Shown: in pieces, positions 19,877 through 26,897 of the stretch
Layout of the letters: each line of letters begins with the position of its first letter
How positions within the stretch are numbered: the stretch's first letter is position 1
Assembly: GCF_029953635.1 (NCBI RefSeq)
Contig: NZ_CP124543.1
Location: 2,893,455 to 2,957,454 of the forward strand
DNA length: 64,000 nt
Direction of reading: 5' to 3'
Origin: Halotia branconii CENA392
Lineage (GTDB): Bacteria; Cyanobacteriota; Cyanobacteriia; Cyanobacteriales; Nostocaceae
The notes under the pieces: model-generated
Databases searched by the model: none
Told to the model about the DNA's origin: nothing
What the model saw: only the letters and a program-made list of their open reading frames with translations
Position numbers and translations under genes: made by a program

Positions 19877-20548
19877 ATGATCGTGACACAAGATAAAGCC
19901 CTAGCAAATGTTTTTCGTCAGATGGCGACCGGAGCGTTTCCGCCGGTTGTGGAAACTTTTGAACGCAACAAAACGATCTTTTTTCCTGGCGATCCTGCCG
20001 AACGAGTTTATTTCCTTCTCAAGGGTGCTGTTAAACTTTCCAGGGTGTACGAGGCAGGAGAAGAAATAACGGTAGCATTGCTGCGGGAAAATAGCGTTTT
20101 TGGTGTGTTGTCATTATTGACAGGAAACAAGTCAGATCGGTTTTACCATGCGGTGGCATTTACCCCTGTGGAATTACTATCGGCACCGATTGAACAGGTG
20201 GAGCAAGCACTCAAAGAAAATCCAGAATTATCGATGTTAATGCTGCGGGGTTTATCTTCGCGGATCTTACAAACAGAGATGATGATTGAAACTTTAGCTC
20301 ACCGAGATATGGGATCGAGGCTAGTGAGTTTTCTATTAATTCTCTGCCGTGATTTTGGTGTACCTTGTGCTGATGGGATCACAATTGATCTGAAATTATC
20401 TCATCAGGCGATCGCTGAGGCCATTGGTTCAACTCGCGTTACCGTCACCAGATTACTGGGTGACTTACGAGAAAAAAAGATGATTTCTATCCACAAAAAG
20501 AAGATTACTGTGCATAAACCTGTTACCTTAAGTAGACAGTTCACTTAA
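19877..20548 (+). CDS. ntcA: Global nitrogen regulator NtcA
   Basis: The 223-residue CRP-family activator senses 2-oxoglutarate and controls nitrogen assimilation and heterocyst development. The start [19 protein letters not shown] is characteristic, followed by the cyclic-nucleotide-type barrel ([30 protein letters not shown]), the long dimer helix and the HTH with recognition helix [17 protein letters not shown]. The ATG at 19877 gives exactly the normal NtcA length and follows a GGGGAAGGGAG Shine-Dalgarno; the frame is open to 19859 but those codons overlap the ribosome site. It is followed by DUF3084 and YqgF-like genes on the same strand. Confidence 0.97.
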
Positions 20549-20722
20549 AAGCAATTGGAATAATGGGAGTTGGTCTGTGTTGTGTTTTTAAAAGAAACCA
20601 CCCAAATAGCTGGAATCAAACCTCAAATCTTGAGTAATTTCAGCTATTGCCAATCTCCCCCTCCTCCACAGATAATGATTGAAAGTAGTAGGCTGTATCT
20701 GGAAGCATTTCGGTAGCTGAAG

Positions 20723-22213
20723 ATGACCACCGGGTACATCCTCATAGCAGCAATTTTAATTTTGGGAGGCGTAATTGCCACCGTTGGCGATCGCATTGGC
20801 ACTAGAGTTGGCAAAGCGCGTCTCTCATTATTCAACCTCCGTCCTAAAAATACGGCTGTATTGGTAACTATTCTGACTGGTGGTTTAATTTCGGCATCAA
20901 CTCTAGGGATTTTATTCGCTGCCGATGAAGGATTACGCAAGGGCGTATTTGAATTAGAAGATATTCAAAAAGACCTCAGAAACAAGCGGGAACAACTCAA
21001 AACTGCGGAAACCCAAAAAAGCCAAGTAGAAAGTGAGCTAAACCAGGCAAGGAAGGAAAAAACACAGGCACAGCAAGACTTACAAGTAATTAATAAGTCT
21101 TTACAAGCAGCTAACGCTAAACAACGGCAAACGCAAGCTCAACTCAACCGTACCATTAGTCAACAAGCCCAAACCCAAACTCAACTTCAACGAACTCAAA
21201 GCCAGTTGGGTAAAGTGGCAACTCAGTACCAACAAGCTATCACAGAACTGCAAAGTGTTGACGATCAAAGAAAAGCTCTACAGGCAGCAGTTGAACAATT
21301 AAAAACAGAACGTGAAAGACTTTACGCCGAAGCTAAAAAAGCGATTGATCAAGCCAAAACAGCTATTGAAAAACGCGATCGCGAACTTGCCAACCGAAAG
21401 GTAGCGATTGAATTACGCGATCAAAAAATTACTCAACTAGATCAACTGATTCAAAAACGTAATCAAGAAATTACTTCACGAGAGCAAGTGATTGCTAAAC
21501 GTGAATCTCGCCTCAAAGAATTAGAAAGACAACAAGATTATTTAGAGCAAGAAGTAGCGAGGCTGGAAAAATATTACCAGTCATATCGAGATTTGCGTTT
21601 AGGTAAATTGGCGTTAGTTCGTGGTCAAGTTTTGGCCGCAGCTGTCATTCAAGTTAACCAAGCTGCTGCTGCTCGTCAGGCGGTGACACAACTTTTACAA
21701 GAAGCCAACCGAAATGCCAATATTGAATTAACTGAACCTGGCGCAAATCCTGCAAATATAGAGACATTGCGGATTACTCAAGAGAGAATTGAGCAACTGA
21801 TCAAGCAAATTAATGATGGTCGAGAATATGTAGTGCGAGTTTTCTCCGCTGGCAATTACGTTAGAGGAGAAAAACAAATAGAATTTTTTGCCGATGCAGC
21901 GCGAAATCAATTGGTTTTTTCTAAAGGTGAGGTATTGGCTTCCACTACTGCTGACCCCAAAGCCATGACATCTTATCAGATGCGGCAAAGATTGGATTTG
22001 TTGATTTCTGCTTCCCAATTTCGCGCCCGTAATGCTGGAATTGTAGAAAATGTCCAAATAGATGGTACTTTTCTACGCTTTGTTGCTCAACTCAAGCAGT
22101 ACAATCAACCATTAGAGATTAAAGCGATCGCGGCAGAAGACACTTACACAGCCGGGCCTTTGAGAGTGAAATTAGTAGTAATTTCCAACGGTCAAGTTAT
22201 TTTAAGTACTTAA
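20723..22213 (+). CDS. DUF3084 membrane-anchored coiled-coil protein
   Basis: The 496-residue protein starts with a hydrophobic segment (YILIAAILILGGVIATVGD) and has a second one near 50-70 (VLVTILTGGLISASTLGILFA). Next comes a coiled coil of about 230 residues rich in Gln, Lys and Glu (90-320), then a C-terminal globular domain. GDRIGTRVGKARLSLFNLRPK between the two helices is the hallmark of the cyanobacterial DUF3084 family. The function is unknown. It follows ntcA by 174 bp and precedes the YqgF-like gene by 34 bp, probably as an operon with the latter. Confidence 0.85.
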   Translation: MTTGYILIAAILILGGVIATVGDRIGTRVGKARLSLFNLRPKNTAVLVTILTGGLISASTLGILFAADEGLRKGVFELEDIQKDLRNKREQLKTAETQKSQVESELNQARKEKTQAQQDLQVINKSLQAANAKQRQTQAQLNRTISQQAQTQTQLQRTQSQLGKVATQYQQAITELQSVDDQRKALQAAVEQLKTERERLYAEAKKAIDQAKTAIEKRDRELANRKVAIELRDQKITQLDQLIQKRNQEITSREQVIAKRESRLKELERQQDYLEQEVARLEKYYQSYRDLRLGKLALVRGQVLAAAVIQVNQAAAARQAVTQLLQEANRNANIELTEPGANPANIETLRITQERIEQLIKQINDGREYVVRVFSAGNYVRGEKQIEFFADAARNQLVFSKGEVLASTTADPKAMTSYQMRQRLDLLISASQFRARNAGIVENVQIDGTFLRFVAQLKQYNQPLEIKAIAAEDTYTAGPLRVKLVVISNGQVILST

Positions 22214-22247
22214 AAAACAAGATTAATATAAAGAAAACTTATTTAAT

Positions 22248-22703
22248 ATGGCTTTTAGTGAATTTTCACCAACACAACCAGTCATTTTGGGTTTTGATCC
22301 AGGTAAAGATAAGTGTGGTTTAGCAGTTATCGGACTAGATCGGCAATTATACTATCACCAAGTTGTACCTGCGAAAGAAGCGATCGCTACCATTGAGACA
22401 TTACGCCAGAGGTTTCCTGTCTCGCTGTTAGTAATGGGTGATCAAACTACAGCTAAACGGTGGAAACAGCAACTTTATCAAGAATTAGCAGAGCCGCTAA
22501 ATATCATTTTAGTCAATGAACGCTACAGCACTTTAGAAGCACGCGATCGCTATTGGCAGATGTATCCTCCTCAGGGACTAACAAAACTATTGCCAAAGGG
22601 GATGCGACAGCCACCACGACCGATAGATGATATTGTTGCCATCCTTTTGATTGAAAGATATTTAAATCGCCTCACCGAATCAGCAATGAAGAGTGAAGGG
22701 TAA
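22248..22703 (+). CDS. YqgF/RuvX-like pre-16S rRNA nuclease family protein
   Basis: The 151-residue protein has an RNase H-like fold start, VILGFDPGKDKCGLAVIG (Asp of the DxGxxxxG site), then LLVMGDQTTAKRWKQQL, a glutamate in VNERYSTLEARDRYW and the closing Asp in PIDDIVAILLIERYL. This is the YqgF/RuvC-like pattern, here in a cyanobacterial subgroup distinct from canonical RuvX. The likely role is RNA or junction processing. It is probably cotranscribed with the DUF3084 gene. Confidence 0.75.
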   Translation: MAFSEFSPTQPVILGFDPGKDKCGLAVIGLDRQLYYHQVVPAKEAIATIETLRQRFPVSLLVMGDQTTAKRWKQQLYQELAEPLNIILVNERYSTLEARDRYWQMYPPQGLTKLLPKGMRQPPRPIDDIVAILLIERYLNRLTESAMKSEG

Positions 22704-22743
22704 GAACTTACGTCATGAATCCATAACTTATAACTTTTAATTC

Positions 22744-23007
22744 TTAAAGTTCTGCTCGAATAGTAAAAGCATAGTCTCCTCCAGGTTCTAATTGGTAATC
22801 TTGTTGCTCTAAGAAGCGACCGAGGGGTTCTTTAATTAAGGCACGACCTTGAGAAGGTTTGACAGACAATTTTCCTTGGCGGAAGTGCCATTGGAAATGC
22901 CACTCAAAGTCACCCGCGCTGACTTCGCCCTCAAGGAAGCCGTGTTGCCAGGATTGGCGAATGATTCTGACATGGGCGATGGTTTCTGGCAGGCGTTTCG
23001 CACTCAC
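22744..23007 (-). CDS. DUF3146 family protein
   Basis: The 87-residue protein starts at a GTG (23007) and contains HVRIIRQSWQHGFLEGEVSA, FEWHFQWHFRQGKLSVKPS and a C-terminal EPGGDYAFTIRAEL. I recognise it as the small cyanobacterial DUF3146 family. The function is unknown. It is convergent with the YqgF-like gene, 40 bp away. No ATG is available in the frame. Confidence 0.75.
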   Translation of the reverse strand: MSAKRLPETIAHVRIIRQSWQHGFLEGEVSAGDFEWHFQWHFRQGKLSVKPSQGRALIKEPLGRFLEQQDYQLEPGGDYAFTIRAEL

Positions 23008-23405
23008 AATGCTTTATGATGTCAAGTGTGGAATAAAAGCTAACTATGTAGCCTACTTCTTTTATTTACCAAACATAGCTTAAATAGACAAACTGACAAA
23101 GTGAGTATTTGTAGTTGAGGATTTTTACTTCAAACGGCTGAATTTACGGCTAGGCGAAAAAATCCTGACTTGCTGAATCATAGGATGATTTCGCCCAATT
23201 CAGAAGGAATTATCAATGGTTTCAAGCGCCGATTCATCCCGCATGTATGCAACGGCAAAATCCTTATTTTTTCCTGTGTTATGGGTGTTTATTTAAAATT
23301 ATAGTCATCCGCGATCGCATAACCCAACCCAGAATACACGATTTATTTGATGGTTGTTGACAAAAGCGATTTAGTGCAAAAAAGCGTGATAAGAGAAATA
23401 AGCTT
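23008..23405. other. 398-bp spacer without a recognisable gene
   Basis: No ORF over 30 codons looks real. AATCCT...AGGATGATT around 23158-23190 is a short imperfect inverted repeat. The stretch should contain the promoter of the DUF3146 gene (minus) and of the small gene at 23406 (plus). Confidence 0.5.
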
Positions 23406-23657
23406 ATGATAATCGCAGAAATTGAAAGTCAGATACGTTATGTCACCAACGTAGATGGAGAAACAACAGACGTACTTGTCCCTGTAGAACTTTGCCAACA
23501 GCTTATGAGTTCTATAAATTCTGATAACATCAGTGGTTTAGCTTGGATTGATGAACAAGAGCCAAAAGCACAAATATTAGCCGAACTGCAAGAGTCTGTG
23601 CGACAAGCAGCAGTAGGACAAACTTTTCCAGTTTCAGAGCTGTGGGACGATATCTAA
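23406..23657 (+). CDS. Small antitoxin-like protein, no partner toxin
   Basis: The 83-residue acidic protein (IRYVTNVDGETTDVLVPVEL, then a helix and DEQEPKAQILAELQESVRQA, ending TFPVSELWDDI) resembles the small antitoxin-like proteins that cyanobacteria pair with RelE/ParE toxins. The terminal PVSELWDDI motif is typical of that group. No toxin frame follows it before the convergent HEPN gene at 23749, so it would be an orphan. The assignment rests on resemblance only. Confidence 0.55.
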   Translation: MIIAEIESQIRYVTNVDGETTDVLVPVELCQQLMSSINSDNISGLAWIDEQEPKAQILAELQESVRQAAVGQTFPVSELWDDI

Positions 23658-23748
23658 ACCTAGATTTATTTGATCAAATGTTAGAATCATGATGCATAAC
23701 TAACGCTACGCTACAAAATAAAAGGATTAACAGGATTTTTGTGATTAT

Positions 23749-24135
23749 TCAAGGATATAAAGAGTCAATATTTGCTTTGGCAAAATTAAGAATTTCGATA
23801 GCTCTTTGAATAATCTGATCGGCATCAGCTTGTGTAATATTAGGATCAATATTGTAGTCACCGCGTAAACGAGTTCTTTCTGCATCAATTAGATAACGAT
23901 GAAATTTACGAGGAACTCGCTGTGGACGTGCAAATCTTTCTCCAAAAGCAGCAATTACAGCTGAATGTTTAGAATAAGCAAGTCCTTCACCTTCTAAAAA
24001 AGCAGTAGCAATATAAAACATTGCGTAATAGCCACGAGATGCTGCAAATTCAGCAAAACCTTTTTGGTTAAGTTCTTCCGCTGCTTGTAAACTTCTCTCG
24101 GCTTTTTCTAGGAGTCTTTGTCGTTCAAGGGTCAT
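23749..24135 (-). CDS. hepT: HEPN domain protein (toxin of MNT/HEPN pair)
   Basis: The 128-residue helical protein carries the HEPN pattern LLEKAERSLQAAEELNQKGFAEFAASRGYYAMFYIATAFL and a C-terminal ERTRLRGDYNIDP segment, the region that in HEPN ribonucleases holds the active-site Arg and the modified Tyr. Its ATG overlaps the stop of the upstream nucleotidyltransferase by four bases (ATGA). In the HepT/MntA type TA system, HEPN is the RNase toxin and the MNT protein inactivates it by AMP transfer to the tyrosine. It falls within a run of TA genes. Confidence 0.85.
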   Translation of the reverse strand: MTLERQRLLEKAERSLQAAEELNQKGFAEFAASRGYYAMFYIATAFLEGEGLAYSKHSAVIAAFGERFARPQRVPRKFHRYLIDAERTRLRGDYNIDPNITQADADQIIQRAIEILNFAKANIDSLYP

Positions 24136-24455
24136 ATTACTAACCCATCTTGTCTGATATTACGGAAGAAACCACTATTATAATTTTCGAGTTGAGCGCG
24201 GGTAACAAACGCACAACTAATTAAAACATTATATTCTAAACATAAATCTGCAATACTTTGACTGATTTTTTCGCTTTCTTGAGAATAGCTAAAAACATCT
24301 TTTAATACAATTAAAATATCAATATCTGAGTCTGGTTGTGCTGTTCCTCTGGCTTGTGAACCAAATAAAATTAGTTTGTCTAACTGTTCTCCATAAAGTT
24401 GTTTTAAGTTTTCGCGTATCCGGGTTAAGACTGTTGAAATTGGTTGATTTAGCAT
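24132..24455 (-). CDS. mntA: Minimal nucleotidyltransferase (antitoxin of MNT/HEPN pair)
   Basis: The 107-residue protein has the DNA polymerase beta-like signature LILFGSQARGTAQPDSDIDILIVL (GSxA with two Asp about ten residues later), which binds metal and ATP. This is the minimal nucleotidyltransferase partner of the HEPN gene that overlaps its 3' end. The third catalytic acid is probably in the strand LEYNVLISC region, but I cannot place it firmly. Confidence 0.87.
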   Translation of the reverse strand: MLNQPISTVLTRIRENLKQLYGEQLDKLILFGSQARGTAQPDSDIDILIVLKDVFSYSQESEKISQSIADLCLEYNVLISCAFVTRAQLENYNSGFFRNIRQDGLVI

Positions 24456-25034
24456 AGTTTAAAATAAACAATTACTTTTATTTTATATCTATATAAATTT
24501 AAAAAAGATCGCACACAGAGAAAGAGCGATCGCAAACCATGTCTAGACTATCACTCACGATGGTATATCATTTATCTACTGTGTAATCTGTCTCCCATAG
24601 CAATAACTTCATGCCTTTCTCCGATTTCACTAATCCTTACCAAAATCCGGCTAACATACCATAGAAGTATCGCCAGGACATAAATATACGGAAGTTATTT
24701 AAAGCTGATGGTTCTTATGTGCGTCCAGCAGAAGACCCTGTGACAATGTGGGCGCTTCAGATTTTAGTAGAAGAGTAAGGTAAGAGGGAAGAGGATTTTA
24801 CGTGTTTCTTCCATTCATAAGAGTGAGGCATCGCTTGTCAGAAGCTTTCAAAGATTGGCTCTAACTTAGTGTTAGCCAGCTTCATCACTAAGCATCTTAA
24901 TCCCTCTTTAATCACTATAGGGAGAGAAAAATACTACCCCCAACCTGAACCTTAGACAAAATCATTAATTGAGCGATCGCATTCTAGTTTTCTCATTTAA
25001 GCTTACTTGTTGAGAAATTACCAAATAACAGGGT
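24456..25034. other. Spacer between MNT/HEPN and HicAB
   Basis: Apart from the amber-interrupted ORF at 24611-24778, no gene is seen in this 579-bp stretch. It has several HIP1-type GCGATCGC sites and a 'tcactatagggagag' segment. The promoter for the MNT/HEPN pair (minus) lies near 24456-24600. Confidence 0.5.
24611..24778 (+). pseudogene. Short hypothetical ORF interrupted by an amber codon
   Basis: From an ATG at 24611 the frame reads MPFSDFTNPYQNPANIP, then TAG (codon 18), then KYRQDINIRKLFKADGSY, VRPAEDPVTMWALQILVEE and TAA. The composition after the stop is strongly protein-like (RKLFKADGSYVRPAEDP). A CAG to TAG change would explain the stop. It is either a decayed small gene or the end of a larger one that was cut by rearrangement in the TA island. 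I do not recognise the family. Confidence 0.45.
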
Positions 25035-25232
25035 TTAGGGATTATAATCTCCCCGTAGTAACAGAAGAGGGTTAATAATATGTTTTGCAAGTTGTTTGTT
25101 GATTTCTCTATGTCTAGGAACGGCTTGAGAAATTTTTGTGATTGGATTCTGATACCAATCATGTTTGCCACCATGACGAACGAAGATACAACCCATTTCT
25201 TCAAGCTTACTGATTAAATCTCTTCGTTTCAT
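25035..25232 (-). CDS. hicA: HicA-type mRNA interferase toxin
   Basis: The 65-residue protein has the HicA double-stranded RNA-binding-like fold: MKRRDLISKLEEMGCIFVRHGGKHDWYQNP, with the catalytic His in HGGKH, then ISQAVPRHREINKQLAKHI. Its ATG overlaps the upstream HicB-like gene's stop by four bases. HicA cleaves mRNA in translation and is neutralised by HicB. Here HicB precedes HicA, the less usual but known order. Confidence 0.9.
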   Translation of the reverse strand: MKRRDLISKLEEMGCIFVRHGGKHDWYQNPITKISQAVPRHREINKQLAKHIINPLLLLRGDYNP

Positions 25233-25420
25233 GAAACTTCAAGTTCTGCAACTCTGCGAATATTTTGGATATTTCCACTTGTTAATTCACTGTAAATATC
25301 GAGTAGATTTTTTTTTAGCTCCTCTTCAGTTTCACCCTGAGTCCAATAGTCAGGATATTCTTCGAGATAACCTAACCACATATCATCATCTTGCCAGTAA
25401 ATGTATTTTTTCTTAATCAT
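25229..25420 (-). CDS. hicB: HicB-type antitoxin
   Basis: The 63-residue protein (YIYWQDDDMWLGYLEEYPDYWTQGETEEELKKNLLDIY) matches the partial RNase H-like fold of short HicB antitoxins: 'G(Y/W)xPDxxTQGxTxEEAxxNL'. It lacks a C-terminal DNA-binding domain, so promoter control may rely on another factor. It is coupled to hicA by a four-base ATGA overlap. Confidence 0.85.
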   Translation of the reverse strand: MIKKKYIYWQDDDMWLGYLEEYPDYWTQGETEEELKKNLLDIYSELTSGNIQNIRRVAELEVS

Positions 25421-25511
25421 TCGCCTATTCGCTGCCTTTTTTGAATTAGGGAATTTAAGCCACTAATGCTTAGATTATCGATTCGTTAGATTACCTTACA
25501 TATCTTAACTT

Positions 25512-25868
25512 CAGTCAAAAAAAAGAGTCTAAATTAGACTCTCAAAATTAAAAAATTTAAGGGCGGACAGCTACCCACCCCAATTAAGATTAGGTAACAC
25601 CAAAAACAATCACTAAGCCCAAAACAGCCCCAAATACAATTAAGGCGTAGAATTGAGTGCGACCGTTTTCTAGATATTTCAGACCTTCACCACTCACAAG
25701 GATAAAAAAGCCTGTAAGGTTAACTGCACCATCGACAACACGAAAGTCAACTTCCATCACTTGTCTAAAGATGCGACGCAAGCCGACGACAAAGACACGA
25801 TGGTAAATGTCATCAAAATACCACTTATTTAGGGATAGCTCATAAAGTGGTTTGATTTGAGATGCGAT
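25512..25868 (-). pseudogene. Duplicated 3' end of ndhF1 with its terminator
   Basis: This 357-bp block is a near-identical copy of 26819-27176. It contains the last ~92 codons of ndhF1 in frame (ending MEVDFRVVDGAVNLTGFF ... VIVFGVT), the short spacer after the stop and the transcription terminator hairpin (25524-25542). Only a handful of substitutions distinguish the copies. Homology ends abruptly at GATGCGAT, which in the intact gene is part of a GCGATCGC site. A 63-codon frame with ATG (25590-25781) remains but lacks the rest of NdhF, so it cannot be functional as a subunit. Confidence 0.92.
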
Positions 25869-25988
25869 GTCTACGACAAGCCGCTCCGCCTCTACGCCTG
25901 ACCCAACCGAAACATTGCTAAAAATGTATGATGCTGCTCAGTTATTCTTAATAAAGAAGCATCATACATCCCTCAAAGTACACCGCAA

Positions 25989-26258
25989 ATGCAAATTACT
26001 ATTGAGATACCCGATGACATTGCCAATCAACTCGCTAATACCCCTGACCAACTTTCTCGCCGCGCCTTAGAATCGCTGGTGGTTGAAGCTTATCGCCATC
26101 GGCAAATTTCTACTGCTCAAGTTCAACGTCTGTTAAATTTTTCTTCTCGACTGGCTACCGATGCTTTTCTTAAAGCCTATGAAGCTTACCTACCCTATAC
26201 CGTAGCTGAATTAGAGCAAGACTTACAAGCTATTGACCAAGCAATTACTCAGCAATGA
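25989..26258 (+). CDS. UPF0175 family antitoxin-like protein
   Basis: The 89-residue protein begins MQITIEIPDDIANQLANTPD and continues LSRRALESLVVEAYRHRQIS and TAQVQRLLNFSSRLATDAFL, the UPF0175 pattern of a short beta strand with a DNA-binding helical region. This family pairs with DUF3368/PIN-like proteins as a type II TA module. Its stop overlaps the next ATG by four bases. The gene lies between the two copies of the ndhF1 3' end. Confidence 0.85.
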   Translation: MQITIEIPDDIANQLANTPDQLSRRALESLVVEAYRHRQISTAQVQRLLNFSSRLATDAFLKAYEAYLPYTVAELEQDLQAIDQAITQQ

Positions 26259-26740
26259 TAGTTGTTTGCGATACTTCTCCTTTGTGCTATCTCATCTTGA
26301 TTGATTGTGTTGAAATTCTGCCTCAACTTCTCGGTCGCATCACCATCCCCAATGCTGTCTGCACAGAACTTCTTGCCGAAGGTTCTTACATCAAAGTTCA
26401 AAACTGGATTGCCCAACCTCCAAGCTGGTTAGAGATTCAAACTAACACGCCTCTATTACCCAACTTATCTAGCAAACTTGGTATAGGTGAGCAAGAAACC
26501 ATTTCTCTGGCTGTCCAACTCAACGCAGCCCTAATTATCTTAGATGATATGGATGCTCGACAAGCAGCGATCGCACAAGGTCTCAATGTCACAGGCTTAC
26601 TCGGTGTTCTTTATCGTGCAGGAACTCGAAATATAATTAATTTTCCTAACGCCATTTCTAAATTGCAATTAACCACCTTTCGTGCATCTTCTGCCCTCAT
26701 CCAAAGTTTTTTAGATCGTTATTACCAAGAACAAGGTTAA
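26255..26740 (+). CDS. DUF3368 PIN-like domain protein (putative toxin)
   Basis: The 161-residue protein starts MIVVCDTSPLCYLILIDCVEIL, with the first PIN Asp, then IPNAVCTELLAEG (Glu), SKLGIGEQETISLAVQ and IILDDMDARQAAIAQGLNV with the last acidic pair. This is the PIN ribonuclease fold as seen in DUF3368. Together with the overlapping UPF0175 gene it makes a complete TA module. It lies on the plus strand, convergent with ndhF1, whose terminator is at 26824-26850. Confidence 0.87.
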   Translation: MIVVCDTSPLCYLILIDCVEILPQLLGRITIPNAVCTELLAEGSYIKVQNWIAQPPSWLEIQTNTPLLPNLSSKLGIGEQETISLAVQLNAALIILDDMDARQAAIAQGLNVTGLLGVLYRAGTRNIINFPNAISKLQLTTFRASSALIQSFLDRYYQEQG

Positions 26741-26823
26741 TTTTGCCACTCTTGCTCTACCAATGGATGAAATACAATTCTTGTCATTGTAAAACTGTAT
26801 ATTTAATTACTAGACTATCAGTC

Positions 26824-26850
26824 AAAAAAAAAGAGTCTAAATTAGACTCT
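26824..26850 (-). terminator. Rho-independent terminator of ndhF1
   Basis: AGAGTCTAA/TTAGACTCT forms a 9-bp stem at 26832-26850, followed on the minus strand by about nine T residues. It is 48 bp beyond the ndhF1 stop. An identical hairpin accompanies the duplicated fragment at 25515-25542. Confidence 0.85.
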
Positions 26851-26897
26851 CAAAATTAAAAAATTTAAGGGCGGACAGCTGCCCACCCCTATTAAAA

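Noticed and set aside
25035..25204. 79-codon frame overlapping hicA in another phase (24965-25204)
   Set aside because: It is a shadow of hicA, whose own frame has the HicA motif and the four-base overlap with hicB.
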